This document shows, one piece after another, positions 21,387 to 32,130 of a stretch of 39,795 nt of DNA (the first letter of the stretch is position 1; each line of letters opens with the position of its first letter). The position numbers were made by a program, and so were the translations under genes. The DNA is taken from contig JASVEC010000156.1 in the NCBI GenBank assembly GCA_030770535.1, positions 1 to 39,795 of the forward strand. The letters run 5' to 3'. The stretch is from Batkoa obscura (taxonomy: Eukaryota; Entomophthoromycota; Entomophthoromycetes; Entomophthorales; Batkoaceae). The notes beneath the pieces were generated by a model that ran no database searches, was not told the origin of the DNA, and worked only from the letters and a program-made list of their open reading frames with translations.

Positions 21387-22223
21387 TATTTATAAAATAA
21401 AGATCCAATACTTTGAATATTTAAATTGAAGTAGCTTTAATAATATAAAGCAGATGGATAAAGAGTTCTTATATAAATGAGTATAGAAATGATTCAATCA
21501 AATCAATTTAACCATAGTTCCTGTTATTAAGTGGGCTTATTTATCATTTTCATAAAATCATAGTTCCTTACTGCAAGCTATATATAACAGTTTTTTTCAA
21601 AATCCGAGCACTTTAGGGGCTTCGTACTTTATTTATGAAACATGATTTATTTATAGATTACATCGAAGAGATTTAATGGAACGTTATTATCACATTAGCA
21701 CAAGGGTATATTTGGGCTTAAAATTTCAGATCTTGGAAAATTCTAGCAAGGTTTGTTTATTGAGAGCTGTCCCATAGGCGCATGGATTCTGTCTATGGCA
21801 ATTCTAAATTTTGTGAAAATGAAAGATTTACAATCCATGTGAAATGAGGTAGGGGTAGTAAAATTACAGTTAAAAATTACTTCATGACTAGACCAGCATA
21901 AGGATCTGGAGCCAACAATAATGATACACCAACTGGTTCATCTTTATATTGTGAGTAAAGAGAGAGGCTAAATCTATTATCTTACCAGGATCAAGGGCTG
22001 AAGAACTGAAGAACTGAAGAAACCTTTACCCATATCAAACCAAAGCTATTCATAGAATGGGCGCAAGTAAGAATGATGGAAGGGGTCTTGATTCCTTAGA
22101 GATAGAGGACGTATAAGTTGGTAGTTTTGGAGAAAGCATGAATTCTCCTTAAACTAGTGATGTAAATGCCATTAACCTTTCATAATAATTATTTTATTCT
22201 GCCGAAGCGAAGCTACTAATATA
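21387..22223. other. Non-coding stretch, partly less AT-rich
   Basis: There is no gene I can support. The part at about 21,740-22,130 has more G than its surroundings and short repeats of GAAGAACT near 22,003-22,020. It could be a worn piece of an unidentified mobile element, but I cannot assign it. Confidence 0.35.
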
Positions 22224-22323
22224 TAGGGATGTATTTTTGTATTTAAGAATTTTACTGACAATTTTTCCACATAAACAGTGCTTAAAAAATCAAAAAATAA
22301 TGAAAATAAAAAAAACAGCCCCA
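22224..22323 (+). mobile_element. MITE copy 8 (TGGGG family)
   Basis: 100 bp with ends TAGGGATGTATTTTTG and CAGCCCCA, flanked by TA on both sides (22222-22223 and 22324-22325). Confidence 0.88.
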
Positions 22324-22964
22324 TATATTGTTCTTTATTGAAGCTGGGCTTTATAAAATAAATCCAAATGAAAGCTTTTAAAGCTGTTACATATATATAT
22401 GAGATATCATTCACAATGCAATCAATATGTTACTAGTATTAAATAGCTGTCAATGTAGGCACATAATGGGATTTAAATATTTCACACTAAATACGGAATT
22501 AAGATCTAACATATTTAAAAATATTAGCCTTTACTAAGGGATCGAAACCAAACAGGGTTGAAAATTCAAGGAACTGTCTTGAAAAGGGAGTTATTGCATT
22601 GCTTTGATACAAAAGATAATTATAAATTATATAAAGGTTGGCTATTCAGTGTATGGTTTGAATTAAAAAACTTTACCTGATATCACAACTATGTGATACC
22701 CACTACTCAATATAATAAAATTGTTTAATTATTGTTGGAGTTTAAATTAAATTATGAAACAAATCAGTAGAGTTCAATATAAATAAGACCAATTAATAAA
22801 TAAAACGACTTGATCATAAAATAAAAATACTCAAACACGATTAACTATGACTAATTTTTTATAGCTTTATCCAATTCAGTGATAGAATATGCCTTACTAA
22901 AACATTAAAAACATCTTCCCTGTAATTTACCATAAGCGTAATTAGTAACAAGAGAGTAGTATGC
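22324..22964. other. Non-coding stretch
   Basis: There is no coding frame over 80 residues with family support and no clear repeat. It lies downstream of F-box copy d on that copy's strand. Confidence 0.35.
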
Positions 22965-24170
22965 TTATAATCAGGTTCTACACTTTGATTTTTTAATGAA
23001 ACATTTAACATCAGTTATTCCAAATTTTGTGGAAAGGAATCCTCTAGTTGCAGTATGACAGTAATTGGCTTGAACTTGTTTAACAAATTTGCACTTAATT
23101 GAACTATATCCATTATGAAAATCATTTATAGAAAAACTGGGACTATCATGTAGTTTACAGTAAAGATATAAACTAAAAATATAGATAGTTTGAATATTTT
23201 GGAATAAAGAGATTGGATTTAAGAGGTCTCTAGATAAAAACTTGAAATAGACTTTTAAAGTAGATAATTTTGAAAAATTATAATTGATTATTTTGTCTGA
23301 ATCAAAGCAATCTAATGCAACAACATTGTTGTTTTTAATAAATTTGAAGTCATAGTAATCATCTTTGGTATCTGAATAGAAACTGATACAACCTATTAAC
23401 CCTATACTTTTTAAGTCTTTCAAGTCCTCAAATTCATTAAAACAAAAATCATAGTTTGTTGCATTTCGCGTAATTTCCAAATCTAAATTGAGATTGGATT
23501 TTGTATCTATGTTAATCGTTAAATGATCAGTCAAACGTAGCAGAGGCTAATTTCAGTGTTTCCAAATTGATGAATTTTATTTTAATTATATTTAATCCAT
23601 CAAAGTTTAAGTATTCCCCTATATTTATAATAAGTGACTCTAATTTATTTGGGTTTAAATGTCTAACTATATCTCGAATTGACGCATTAGATTTTTGATA
23701 TTTAAATGTATGAAGTTGTTTAGAATATTGGCCAAATGGACTTAATATTAGCCTAAAAAGACTAATTAGTAGTCAATTTTTCTAATTTTATTAATTTTGA
23801 CATCTCAATAGTTAATCTTACATTTTTATTATTATTACTGCTAGAATTATTACAAACACAATCTGTACTTAAATATCATGTGTATCTTAAATCTATACAA
23901 TAGTTTAAATACTCAAGATCCTTGCTTTCAGTATCCATATGTTTTATAAATAATCGATTTTCTTCAACAAGTTCCTATTAATATTCCCAATATTTAGTAA
24001 AGCTAGTTTGATTATATAGTTAATAAGTTGAGTTATACATCACTTACTTTGTTTGCAATGTTAAATAACTCTTTATTTAAGAAACACAAATCGATTGACT
24101 CTTCTGGATTTACTGGTTTAAAGGCTTCTTTTAGTAATATATCAGATAGTTTATCAAATTCTAATTGCAT
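22965..24170 (-). pseudogene. Decayed F-box/LRR gene copy d
   Basis: On the minus strand an ATG at 24168-24170 begins MQLEFDKLSDILLKEAF, followed by NPEESIDLCFLNKELFNIANK, a clear F-box. The LRR portion follows with interruptions. The frame at 23534-22971 (187 residues) holds LKDLKSIGLIGCISFY, NNNVVALDCFD, KLSTLKVYFKFLSRDLL and LFQNIQTIYIFSLYLYC, aligning block by block with the 2443-3892 gene. Reading the whole shows several stops or frame changes between the F-box and the LRR frame, so it is probably dead, but it is the second-best copy here. Confidence 0.8.
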
Positions 24171-24487
24171 TTCGGAATTATATAATCGAAAAAAAAGGGA
24201 AAGAATTAAATATTGATTTTGTTGATTTTAGCTCCTAATTGAACTTTATGGACAAAAATTTAGTCAAGATACTGCTACGTACTGGAATACTATTGGCTAA
24301 ACATTTTAAATTTACCTTTTAAAGTACGAGGTTTGACTAATTTACTAAATTAAGTTGGATAGTAAAACTTAAGAAAGGCTAGAATGTCAAAATGCTAAAA
24401 GCAATTTTTCTATATCCCTACTGTATTTCTAAATCACCTTATTTCTATAACAATTAACAATAAACGTAATCTGGTTATTTAAATATT
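24171..24487. other. Upstream region of F-box copy d
   Basis: AT-rich, with no coding frame of its own. It would have been the promoter region of copy d. Confidence 0.3.
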
Positions 24488-24586
24488 TGGGGCTATTTTT
24501 TTTGGTTTCATTATTTTTCCATTTTTAAGCGCTATTTGAGTGGAAAGATTGTAGTAAAATTCTCAAACAAAAAAAACACATTTTCA
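24488..24586 (-). mobile_element. MITE copy 9 (TGGGG family)
   Basis: Reverse orientation, 99 bp, starting TGGGGCTATTTTTTTTGG and ending ACATTTTCA. Both flanking dinucleotides are TT (24486-24487 and 24587-24588), not TA. Confidence 0.85.
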
Positions 24587-24904
24587 TTTATTGTACTATT
24601 TTTATAGAAGTAATACCAATTTGTTAGGTGTGGATTAGATCATTTAATACAGAGTTTAAATAGTGGGGACTTTATTAAACATGATGTAAGTACATTTTAC
24701 TTAAGAGTTGATTTTTGTGTAAATTTATTAAATATTATGATCTGTTATCTAATAAAGCATAAAATAAAACATTAAGGTTTAAGGTGTATTAGTATGACAA
24801 CATTTTAAATTTTATAGAACCACATAAAAAAATATATTTAATTTATACATAACATGATTCAATAATAAAAATAAATGTTAAAATGTAGCTTATTACCTGA
24901 ATTA

Positions 24905-25303
24905 TTTATAATTTCATCTGATTTAAAAATGAGATATATTTTGATGAACTATCAAGGAATGTCTCATCACAACCTTTTAAAGCTATGATAAGTAATAGTG
25001 GAGTAGTATTAATATATTTATAATCAAGGTCTCATCTACGCTTTTTAAACTCAAGTAATTAGCTTTAACTATTTCAAGTTTTGGAAAAAACAATATAAGG
25101 TAAAAGGACCCTGATTTTAATCTTAAAGTAGCTAATTTCAGTTTTTTTGATAAACTTACATTTGGTTAAATTATAGTTATCACATTTAAAAAATATACCA
25201 TTTTTAGGTTGGTTATTAAGGAAGTTTTTATTAGCAAAATAAATCGATTGAATATCTGTGATTAGTGAAATGAGGTTTAGTAACTCAATAAACAATTAGC
25301 ATA
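24905..25303 (-). pseudogene. F-box/LRR gene copy e, truncated at the transposon
   Basis: The minus-strand frame at 25295-25074 reads LLNLISLITDIQSIYFANKN, then NYNLTKCKFIKKTEISYF. These match the SISLLPNIQTIYFSNLH and DLIKCKFIKQIHI segments of the 2443-3892 gene. The homology stops at 25303, exactly where the transposon begins. The 5-prime part is not found on the other side of the transposon, so more than a simple insertion has happened. Confidence 0.65.
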
Positions 25304-27667
25304 TGGGGCTGTCCTAATTGGTTTCAAAATCTACTTAGAAATTAATCCAAATTTAAAATTTTAAGTTTGTGTCCAATATAACGGTTAAATCTAAAAAGCC
25401 TAAAATTAAATGTCTCTATTTAAAACTTATTTTAATTGTTTCCTTTTCTTAAATAGCTAATTTTCCTAATTATATAAATACACTTATTCGACTTTATTGT
25501 TGAAATAAAAATAAAATGCAACTTTCATAACTAAACTTCGAAATGGAATTTTTGAAAATTTCAATACAATAGGGAGGAGTACACAATATAAACATTGTAA
25601 TTTATTTACATCAATTTTAAGAGCTACTTATAACAACCCAAGGTTTATGGAATTTTATAATAAAACAAAACAAAGAAAAGATATGTTATCAAAGTTTACT
25701 ATCGATAATAATAAACTTAATCAAGTAATGTATAAAATTAGTGCTTTAAGGGAAACAGGAAACAAAAATCAGCAAGTAGCGTTATTATCAACTATAGCTT
25801 CAGTATGTTCTTTTGATGAATGTAAGAGTTTTGGGTTTAATATAAATAGAAATCAATATGATTATTCAAAAACAAGCAATAATAATAAAATATCAACATT
25901 AAAACCTATTATTAAAAATACAAAAAAATTAAAGATGACCAAATTGAAACTATCATACAATATTTACTAAATGATTCAACTATTTCATCAATATTTAATA
26001 AAAAAAACAACGATAGTAGATATTCATCAGATAATATATATATTAAATAAAAGTAGAAGAATGATATATAGTAAATATTTGAATGATCTAAGAGACAAAG
26101 CAGTAGCTAGGTCAACGTTCTTTAAATATATACCAACTAATTTCAAAAATCCAGCAAGAAAAACGGATCTATGTAATATATGTGCCCAGTATATAGAAAA
26201 AGGTTATTTGAAAATAAAACAAATACAGCAATAAAAAACAAAGCAGAGATACAAGAAATTTTCAACAAAGAAGAAAAATTATACAAATTACATAAATTCT
26301 GTGTTGATACTCAAAAAAACACATTTAATGAAACTATTAAAAAATTAAATAACAAAAGTTGTATAATAGTTTTAGATTTTAAACAAAATATGGAAATAGG
26401 GACAAGACCAGATTCAATAAATCTAGATCATTATAATAAACAAGCTATATCAGTATTAGGCTTTGGTGTATTATATTTAAAAGATGATAAAACAATAGGC
26501 AAAGTTTACTTTGATTATTTATCTGAAATATTGAATCATGGTTCAGCATATGCAGGAGATTGTTTAATCGATTTGATCTCTACAGAGCTTCTATTTAAAA
26601 AGTTTACAAAAATTAATATATGGGCAGATACACGAAATCATTTTAGATTCCAAGAGTTTCTACATTATATGTTTAAAGAAATTCATAAAATAAATAGTAG
26701 TTTGAATGTTAATCTTAATTTTTTTGCTGAGCATCATGGAAAAAGTATAGTTGATGGACATTTTGGGAACCTTTCAAAATAGAAAAGTAGTTTTGAAGCG
26801 TTAGGTAAAATAGAAGATATCGATCAATTAATTTCAAGATTTGAGGCTTTTATTTGCGAGCATAATAAAATTAATAACTCGATTGTTAAAAATGAAAAAA
26901 CAGATATAATTTTTAAAAAGTATGAAAGAAACAAAAATACAAAAAGAATAATAGAGATGCAGGGCATTGAGAAGTATTTACATTTTATTAAACATAACAA
27001 TAAACTACATTGTTATCCAGTATCTGATACATCAAAAAAAAAGCGATATAGTTCCAATTAAAGTTATAGAGTCTATAGAAAACAGAAAAATTAAAAGATC
27101 GATCCCAGCTTACCTTACGAAGATAACAAAGAATTTAAAAATTTCGATATTTACTAAGCAAGTAAGTATTTTGTTGAATGATAGAAATAGATTATTAAAT
27201 GTTAAGATTACTTAAGTTATTAATAGCTAAGTTAATAAATAATCAAAGAACAAGTAACTGTAATAATATGTAAAAACTATTATTACTTGCACTATATAGG
27301 GATGGTTAATTATAGTTTTGGGGCTAACCACTCCCTCCCATGCAGCTATTTGCTAACTTGGCAATATATTAATAATGTAGTTATAACATTAAAATAGTTT
27401 ATTTATTTGATAATAAATCTAAAATGTTGGTTATAAAGCAGTTGATAATAAATATTTCTCAATTAAGCTTTATAAGAACATATATTTAAGATCTAGTAGA
27501 AATTCAACTAGCTTACAGTATAAACTATAATAGAATGATTTAGAACTGTGTTTGGGTACTTTTGTTTTAATAAAAGATATGATTTTATAGAATTTTAAGC
27601 GAAGTTTTTAAAATACAAAATTTTTCAAAAATTGGATAAAATAATGAAACTAATTAAGACAACCCCA
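25304..27667 (+). mobile_element. DNA transposon T1, 2364 bp, both inverted repeats present
   Basis: The left end TGGGGCTGTCCTAATTGG and the reverse complement of the right end, TGGGGTTGTCTTAATTAG, are inverted repeats that agree at 22 of the first 27 positions by eye. TA flanks both ends (25302-25303 and 27668-27669). The interior carries a broken transposase frame from 25647 to 27215, then about 450 bases of non-coding 3-prime sequence. Two more partial copies are in the window (4495-5493 and 27670-28012). The termini resemble those of the ~100-bp MITEs, notably GTTTCATTATTTTTCCA against GTTTCATTATTTTATCCA. The superfamily is unresolved. Confidence 0.85.
25647..27215 (+). pseudogene. DDE-like transposase of T1, interrupted
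   Basis: About 520 codons spread over three frames, with family continuity across the shifts. An N-terminal part (25647-25925) has LRETGNKNQQVALLSTIASV. A zinc-knuckle-like DLCNIC lies at about 26167-26184. Candidate acidic catalytic sites follow: Asp in VLDFKQNM (codon 26376-26378), Asp in IWADTRNHFRF (26627-26629), and Glu or Asp in FFAEHHGKSIVDGHFG (from 26729). Between them LNHGSAYAGDCLIDLI is conspicuous. Frame changes are seen near 25925, 26045, 26210 and 27035 and a stop at 26780, so this copy cannot make a full protein. The D..D..E/D order and HGKSxxDGHFG motif are transposase-like, but I cannot name the superfamily with confidence; the short TA-type target does not by itself make it Tc1/mariner. 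Confidence 0.75.
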
Positions 27668-27669
27668 TA

Positions 27670-28012
27670 TTAATTTCTACTTGTATCAAATCTAAGATCT
27701 TTACATCAAAAAAATATATTAAAGCTATAGTTGATAATAACGCTACTTGTTGGTTTTTACTTCCTGTTTCCTTTAAAGAATTAATTTTGTATACTATTTA
27801 ATTAAGTTTATTATTATCAATATTAAACTTTAATAGTTATTATTATTATTATTATTATAAAATTCCATAAACTATAGGTTATTATAAATAGCTGTTAAAA
27901 TTAATGAAAATAAATTATGTTTATATAGTATGCTTCTCCCTATTATATTAAAAATTTTAAAAACTTCAGATTAATTTTTAAATAAATTCTGAAACCAATT
28001 TGGACATCTCTA
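27670..28012 (-). mobile_element. Inverted 5-prime fragment of the same transposon (T2)
   Basis: On the minus strand from about 28012 downwards, the sequence begins with a worn terminal repeat (GATGTCCAAATTGGTTTCAGAAT against CTGTCCTAATTGGTTTCAAAAT). It continues through GGAATTTTATAATAA to the AAACAGGAAGTAAAAACCAACAAGTAGCGTTATTATC block that codes ETGNKNQQVALLS in T1. It stops next to the right end of T1. It is therefore a second copy facing the opposite way and cut off inside the transposase. Confidence 0.78.
27838..27859 (+). repeat. Short (ATT)n run in transposon fragment T2
   Basis: About seven ATT units, located where T1 has the AATAAAACAAAACAAAG coding stretch. This is slippage growth after the copy lost function. 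Confidence 0.8.
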
Positions 28013-28084
28013 TATCAAAGCGAAAGAAAGTGAGAGTAATTGAAATATTTTTTTGAACTCTCATTATCACTCTTATACAAGAGA

Positions 28085-28182
28085 TGGGATGTTTTTTCGT
28101 GTTTAGGAATTTTATTAACAATCTTTCCACTCAAATAGCGCTTAAAAATGGAAAAATAATGAAATCAAAAAAAACATCCCCA
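28085..28182 (+). mobile_element. MITE copy 10 (TGGGG family)
   Basis: 98 bp with ends TGGGATGTTTTTTCGTG and ACATCCCCA. The flanking dinucleotides are GA on both sides (28083-28084 and 28183-28184), a further non-TA target duplication. Confidence 0.88.
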
Positions 28183-29069
28183 GATGTTAGAAAATTATAG
28201 TAGATTTAGTTCATTTAACCTATGATTTAAATAACAAAAATTTTACTAAAAATAATGATATAAAATTTATCTAAAAGCTAATTTATTTATTATAGTATTC
28301 AATATTGCAGTTTAAAGTTGCTTGATTAATCATAATATCAAGTATTAAAGTTTAGCTCCATTGATATGAAACTACTTTAAACAATAAAAAATATAAATAA
28401 TCTAATGATTTATTACTTTTTTTGAAAAGCTTCCGCCTAAGTATCCTATTAACCGAAACATAAGTGATAAATGGTAGTAACAGTAACTACTGGGGACTAT
28501 GTCATCCCTTTAGGGTTGATGAAAGAACAAAAAAAGAGTTTAAATCCTTCTTATTTTGTCTTACTATGAAAGGCAAAGCGGGATCTAAGTTATTTTCTGT
28601 ATCCATAAAGATTCATACTGGATCGACAGACTAACAGAATTAAAGGTTAAGAACGAAAGTGAAATAGAGTTAATTTATTTTAAGTCAAAACTTTTGTGAA
28701 GATCATAAAGCTCTGTAGCCAGAATTAGGAACCAAGTCAGGAGTAAAACCTTAGGTATAAGGTGCGATACTAAATCAAAAGGAATAAGGCCCAGGAAAGG
28801 TTGGTGTTGGTGTTGGAGTTAGTGATAAGGAGGACTCAAAGTGCTAATATAATAGTACAGGAATTTGGTCTATAAATAGTATAAGGTCTGATATGTTAAA
28901 ATGAAGATAAAAGTGTTAGATTAGAAGAGAACATAAGGATATGGTGAAATGGTAAGAGCAACACGTATGGGTAATGGTAAAGGATAGTAGAAAGTTTTGA
29001 GTTTAACTCTTTTTCTATAGAGAGGTAGTAAAAAGATAGATATGAAGGCTATAAAAAAGAGTGAACATA
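28183..29069. other. Non-coding stretch with a less AT-rich part
   Basis: There is no supported gene. The part at about 28,430-29,040 is visibly richer in G and A than its surroundings and holds short broken frames without recognised homology (for example a KGKAGSKLFSVS stretch near 28,570). It may be the remains of another mobile element; I cannot assign a family. Confidence 0.35.
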
Positions 29070-29169
29070 TAGGGGTGTGTTTTTGTGTTTAAGAATTTTA
29101 CTACCAATTTTTCTATCCAAATAGTGCTTAAAAAATGGGAAAGTAATGAAATCAAAAGAAATATTCCCA
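29070..29169 (+). mobile_element. MITE copy 11 (TGGGG family)
   Basis: 100 bp with ends TAGGGGTGTGTTTTTGTG and ATTCCCA, flanked by TA on both sides. It lies just beyond the 3-prime end of F-box copy f. Confidence 0.85.
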
Positions 29170-29289
29170 TACTACACAATGTTTTATTATAAGACGTAGC
29201 AAAAAATGAATTAAAATCAAGATTAATTGTAGAGACTTTAACTTTTTTGTAAAAAGAAAAGTGATTTTATGTAAGCTCAAAAATCAAGG

Positions 29290-29880
29290 GTTATTGACTT
29301 CAATAATTGAATTTTATACTCTTTAGTTGCCTTAAATTGCCAAAATACTTAATATTAAATTCAAATCCATAAGTTTCATTGATTTATAACTCTAAATCAG
29401 AAGTAAAATTTACATTTGGACCAAATTTAATAGGAGTAAAATTAAGTTTGCAAAAAGTTAAAAATAGTATCGTTAATTGATTAAATTTCATTTTGATGAT
29501 ATCCAACCTATCAAAATTCGTTTTTTCTGAAGTTCGTATTCTAAGTAACCTCAATATACTCAGGCTTAGCAACTTAATTACATTTCTAATACACATATTG
29601 TCTCCAAAAAAGTCAAATGTTTTGAACTGATTAAAATATTCACTAAATAGGCCTAGGTATTGTTCGTCCTTAAAAGTGGCTATGGTCATTTCTTTCAATT
29701 TCGACAATACAATAACTACTCTAATATTATTATCATTAAAACACCTGTCATAAATATCACGATTATAGAAATAAAACATAGATTTAAATCTGGACAATTA
29801 TTTAAATACACTGTAATCTCATTTTCAATATATATATATGTTTTATTAATCCACTGTTTCTTTAATAATTTCACAAAAAC
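29290..29880 (-). pseudogene. Decayed F-box/LRR gene copy f
   Basis: The minus-strand frame at 29797-29384 (137 residues) aligns with the middle of the 2443-3892 gene: LSKLKEMTIATFKDEQYLGLF, YFNQFKTFDFFGD, IIKMKFNQLTILFL and a final FTSDLEL. Upstream to about 29880 a WINKTYIY..NCPDLN-like segment continues the homology. No F-box is seen and the LRR part is shortened, so it is a fragment. Confidence 0.7.
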
Positions 29881-30446
29881 ACACCCTTCATTTTTATAGC
29901 ATTTTTGTTTAATTTACTACTTTAATAAGTCAAACCCAAGAAAAAGTTGAACCTTGGGGTTTAAATTAGCTCATAGCTAATATTGTACAATTATAAATCA
30001 AATATTTGAAATAAAAAATTAGATATTTGCAGTATTAAATAATGAATATGTAACATATTGATTTAATATTTATGTTTTTAGTATTTAAGATCTTTTGATA
30101 TTTTCTATTTTTATCTTATGCCTTTTTTTAATTTATTAATTATACATTATTTATTATTAGCAAATGATATTGATAGTAAATTATTTTTATTAGTAATAGT
30201 ACTTTAAATTTATTATGTAAGGTAGTAATTTATTATTGATTAATTGTTTATTAGTTATACTTTTATTAGAAAATTATTACTGTATCTCGCTAAATAAAAA
30301 TGAAGTCAATTAAAGTGCGGTTCAAAAGAGAAGACCTTAATTTATTTATAATAAGAAGAAATTGGGGATGGTAATTAAAATATTGATTGTAAAGTATAAA
30401 AAGATTAAAGATCCAACAAAAAAAATCATCAATTCAATAACAAATC
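29881..30446. promoter_or_regulatory. Region upstream of the small secreted peptide gene
   Basis: Very AT-rich, no coding frame. The last few hundred bases should hold the promoter of the peptide gene at 30447. An A-rich tract (CAACAAAAAAAATCATCAATTC, near 30413-30434) precedes the start codon. Confidence 0.35.
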
Positions 30447-30662
30447 ATGAAATTATTACCCCTAATTTATTTACCAGCTATAGTATTAAGTTTGCCGACT
30501 GGAAGCGGCCATCGTCATCATCATAAAAATACTGTTGAAAGAAGACAATTCGAAGGTTTATTAAAATTGGGTGGTGAAAATGGTCTTATCCCTGGGTTTG
30601 CTGGCTCTCCTTTTGATCAAGTACTTTCAAGACTTTCACAAATGATGGGTGGTCCAGCTTAA
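30447..30662 (+). CDS. Small secreted peptide, 71 residues
   Basis: A single-exon frame begins MKLLPLIYLPAIVLSLP, a good signal peptide of about 17 residues. Next is a short His-rich segment (GHRHHHKN) and then VERR at residues 30-33, a dibasic site of the kind cut by Kex2-type proteases in the Golgi. The predicted product after the site is 38 residues starting with Gln, with a Gly/Leu-rich centre (LLKLGGENGLIPGFAG) and ending MMGGPA. There is no Cys pair, no CaaX box and no internal repeat, so it does not look like a classical mating pheromone or hydrophobin. It could be a secreted signalling or surface peptide. I do not recognise a family. It lies alone between two decayed F-box copies. Coding status rests on the signal peptide and the clean dibasic site. 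Confidence 0.65.
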   Translation: MKLLPLIYLPAIVLSLPTGSGHRHHHKNTVERRQFEGLLKLGGENGLIPGFAGSPFDQVLSRLSQMMGGPA

Positions 30663-31039
30663 TCTATTTTATTAAAAATAAAACTAGTTATCAATTTATA
30701 GTCTTATTACTGTATAATGAAGTTATTTTATTGTTGGTATTATAAAGCCTATTCATTATTATATAGATTGATAGTTTTAGAGTTTATAAAATATCTATAA
30801 ACTTCGACTATTAATCTATCAGAATATTGTAACTATTGAGTTATTTTGATTTTCAGTTTAAAGTTTACATCAACTGGATGAATGTCATAGCCTCGAAGCA
30901 CAATCTAGATCTATTTAGCTGATTTTAATCTGCTTCATAATAATACTTCATGTGATCACTTGATTTCAAAATCATAGCTATAGATCATAGATGATTTTAT
31001 TAAGCTCTTTCTTACTTTTATTTTATTTTAAAACAATAA
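30663..31039. other. Non-coding stretch after the peptide gene
   Basis: AT-rich with no frame. It contains the peptide gene's 3-prime region and the lead-in to F-box copy g. Confidence 0.35.
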
Positions 31040-32130
31040 TACTGTTTGATCAATTAACCAACATATTAATAGAAGAGATATTCGAGCTAGTCCATCCAGA
31101 ATAATAGTTGATTTATGTTTTTTAATTTACTATATAATCATGACAATGCCAATAAGTATTCATGTTTTCAGTAACATTTCATTAGGAGGTACTGATCATT
31201 AAAGCACGTAAGCGTAAAATCCATGCATCAACAATTTTTGTTATTGTCCAAATATAACATCTGTTTACTATTCAAGTGAACCAGATGATGATATAAGTAA
31301 GGTTAATAGTGATACTTGAAATGCAAATGTTCATAGTAACAGTAGTAACGATAAACTTAATGAGCTCATAAATTATTTTTATAGTTATTATGACAGTGAT
31401 AATAATAATAATACAGACAATGATTACAAAGCTAAAAAGTTAACTCCCAGGCTGCTAAAATTAATAAAATTAATTATGTACATTTTACTTATATGACCGT
31501 ATTCACGTGTATTTGGTAAATATTTAGGTCAAATTGGAGTGTTCAAGTACAATAATTGTGATATAACGTTTATACATGTTACTGATGGATTAAGCCCAAA
31601 TAGATTAAATCCATTTGGATTATATTGTGGTGATTTGTACATTAATAGGTTCGATATAAAACAAAATATACAAATTTAAAGGTACTTAAGATAACACTTG
31701 GAGAGTTTGGTAGTAATGATATAGAATTTAACCCTAATTTAAACCTCATTGTTTAAGAAAATTTAGGTCCAGGTCATCATATTAATGTAAAGGATAATTT
31801 AGCCAAATATAACTTTATAAAACAAATTAAGATCAGTAATTTTGAAGCCATATTTGACGATTTTCTTTGTTTCTTTATTTCTTTATTTCTTTATTTCTTT
31901 GTTTCTTTATTTCTTTATTTCTTTATTTCTTATTCTTTTTCCCAAATTTATAAGTGTTGAAAATTACATACAATTTTAAATTAATAAATGTCTAAAGAAA
32001 TCAATTGAATTAGCTACCCCATCATTACTTGTTGCATCTATTGAGCTTATGGATAACAGTGCAATTAGTAATGCAATGGAAACGATTGTAATGCTAAACT
32101 GCGTGAACTTATGATGGATTTGCACTCTAT
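31040..32130 (+). pseudogene. Decayed F-box/LRR gene copy g
   Basis: The plus strand reads FDQLTNILIEEIFELVHPE at about 31047-31103, a clear F-box. After stops, a D/N/S-rich linker follows (near 31290-31430, DSDNNNNTDND), just where the 2443-3892 gene has its low-complexity linker. LRR segments follow, including FGKYLGQIGVFKYN near 31510-31550 and CKF/YNFIKQIKISNF near 31800. A TTTCTTTA microsatellite sits in the position of the last LRR part. Many interruptions; dead. Confidence 0.72.
31862..31930 (+). repeat. 8-bp microsatellite (TTTCTTTA)n
   Basis: About eight to nine units with a few G-for-A changes, inside decayed F-box copy g. It is the only tandem array of this period in the window. 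Confidence 0.9.

Noticed and set aside
22172-22414. 80-residue minus-strand frame
   Set aside because: It runs through MITE copy 8 and has no homology outside it.
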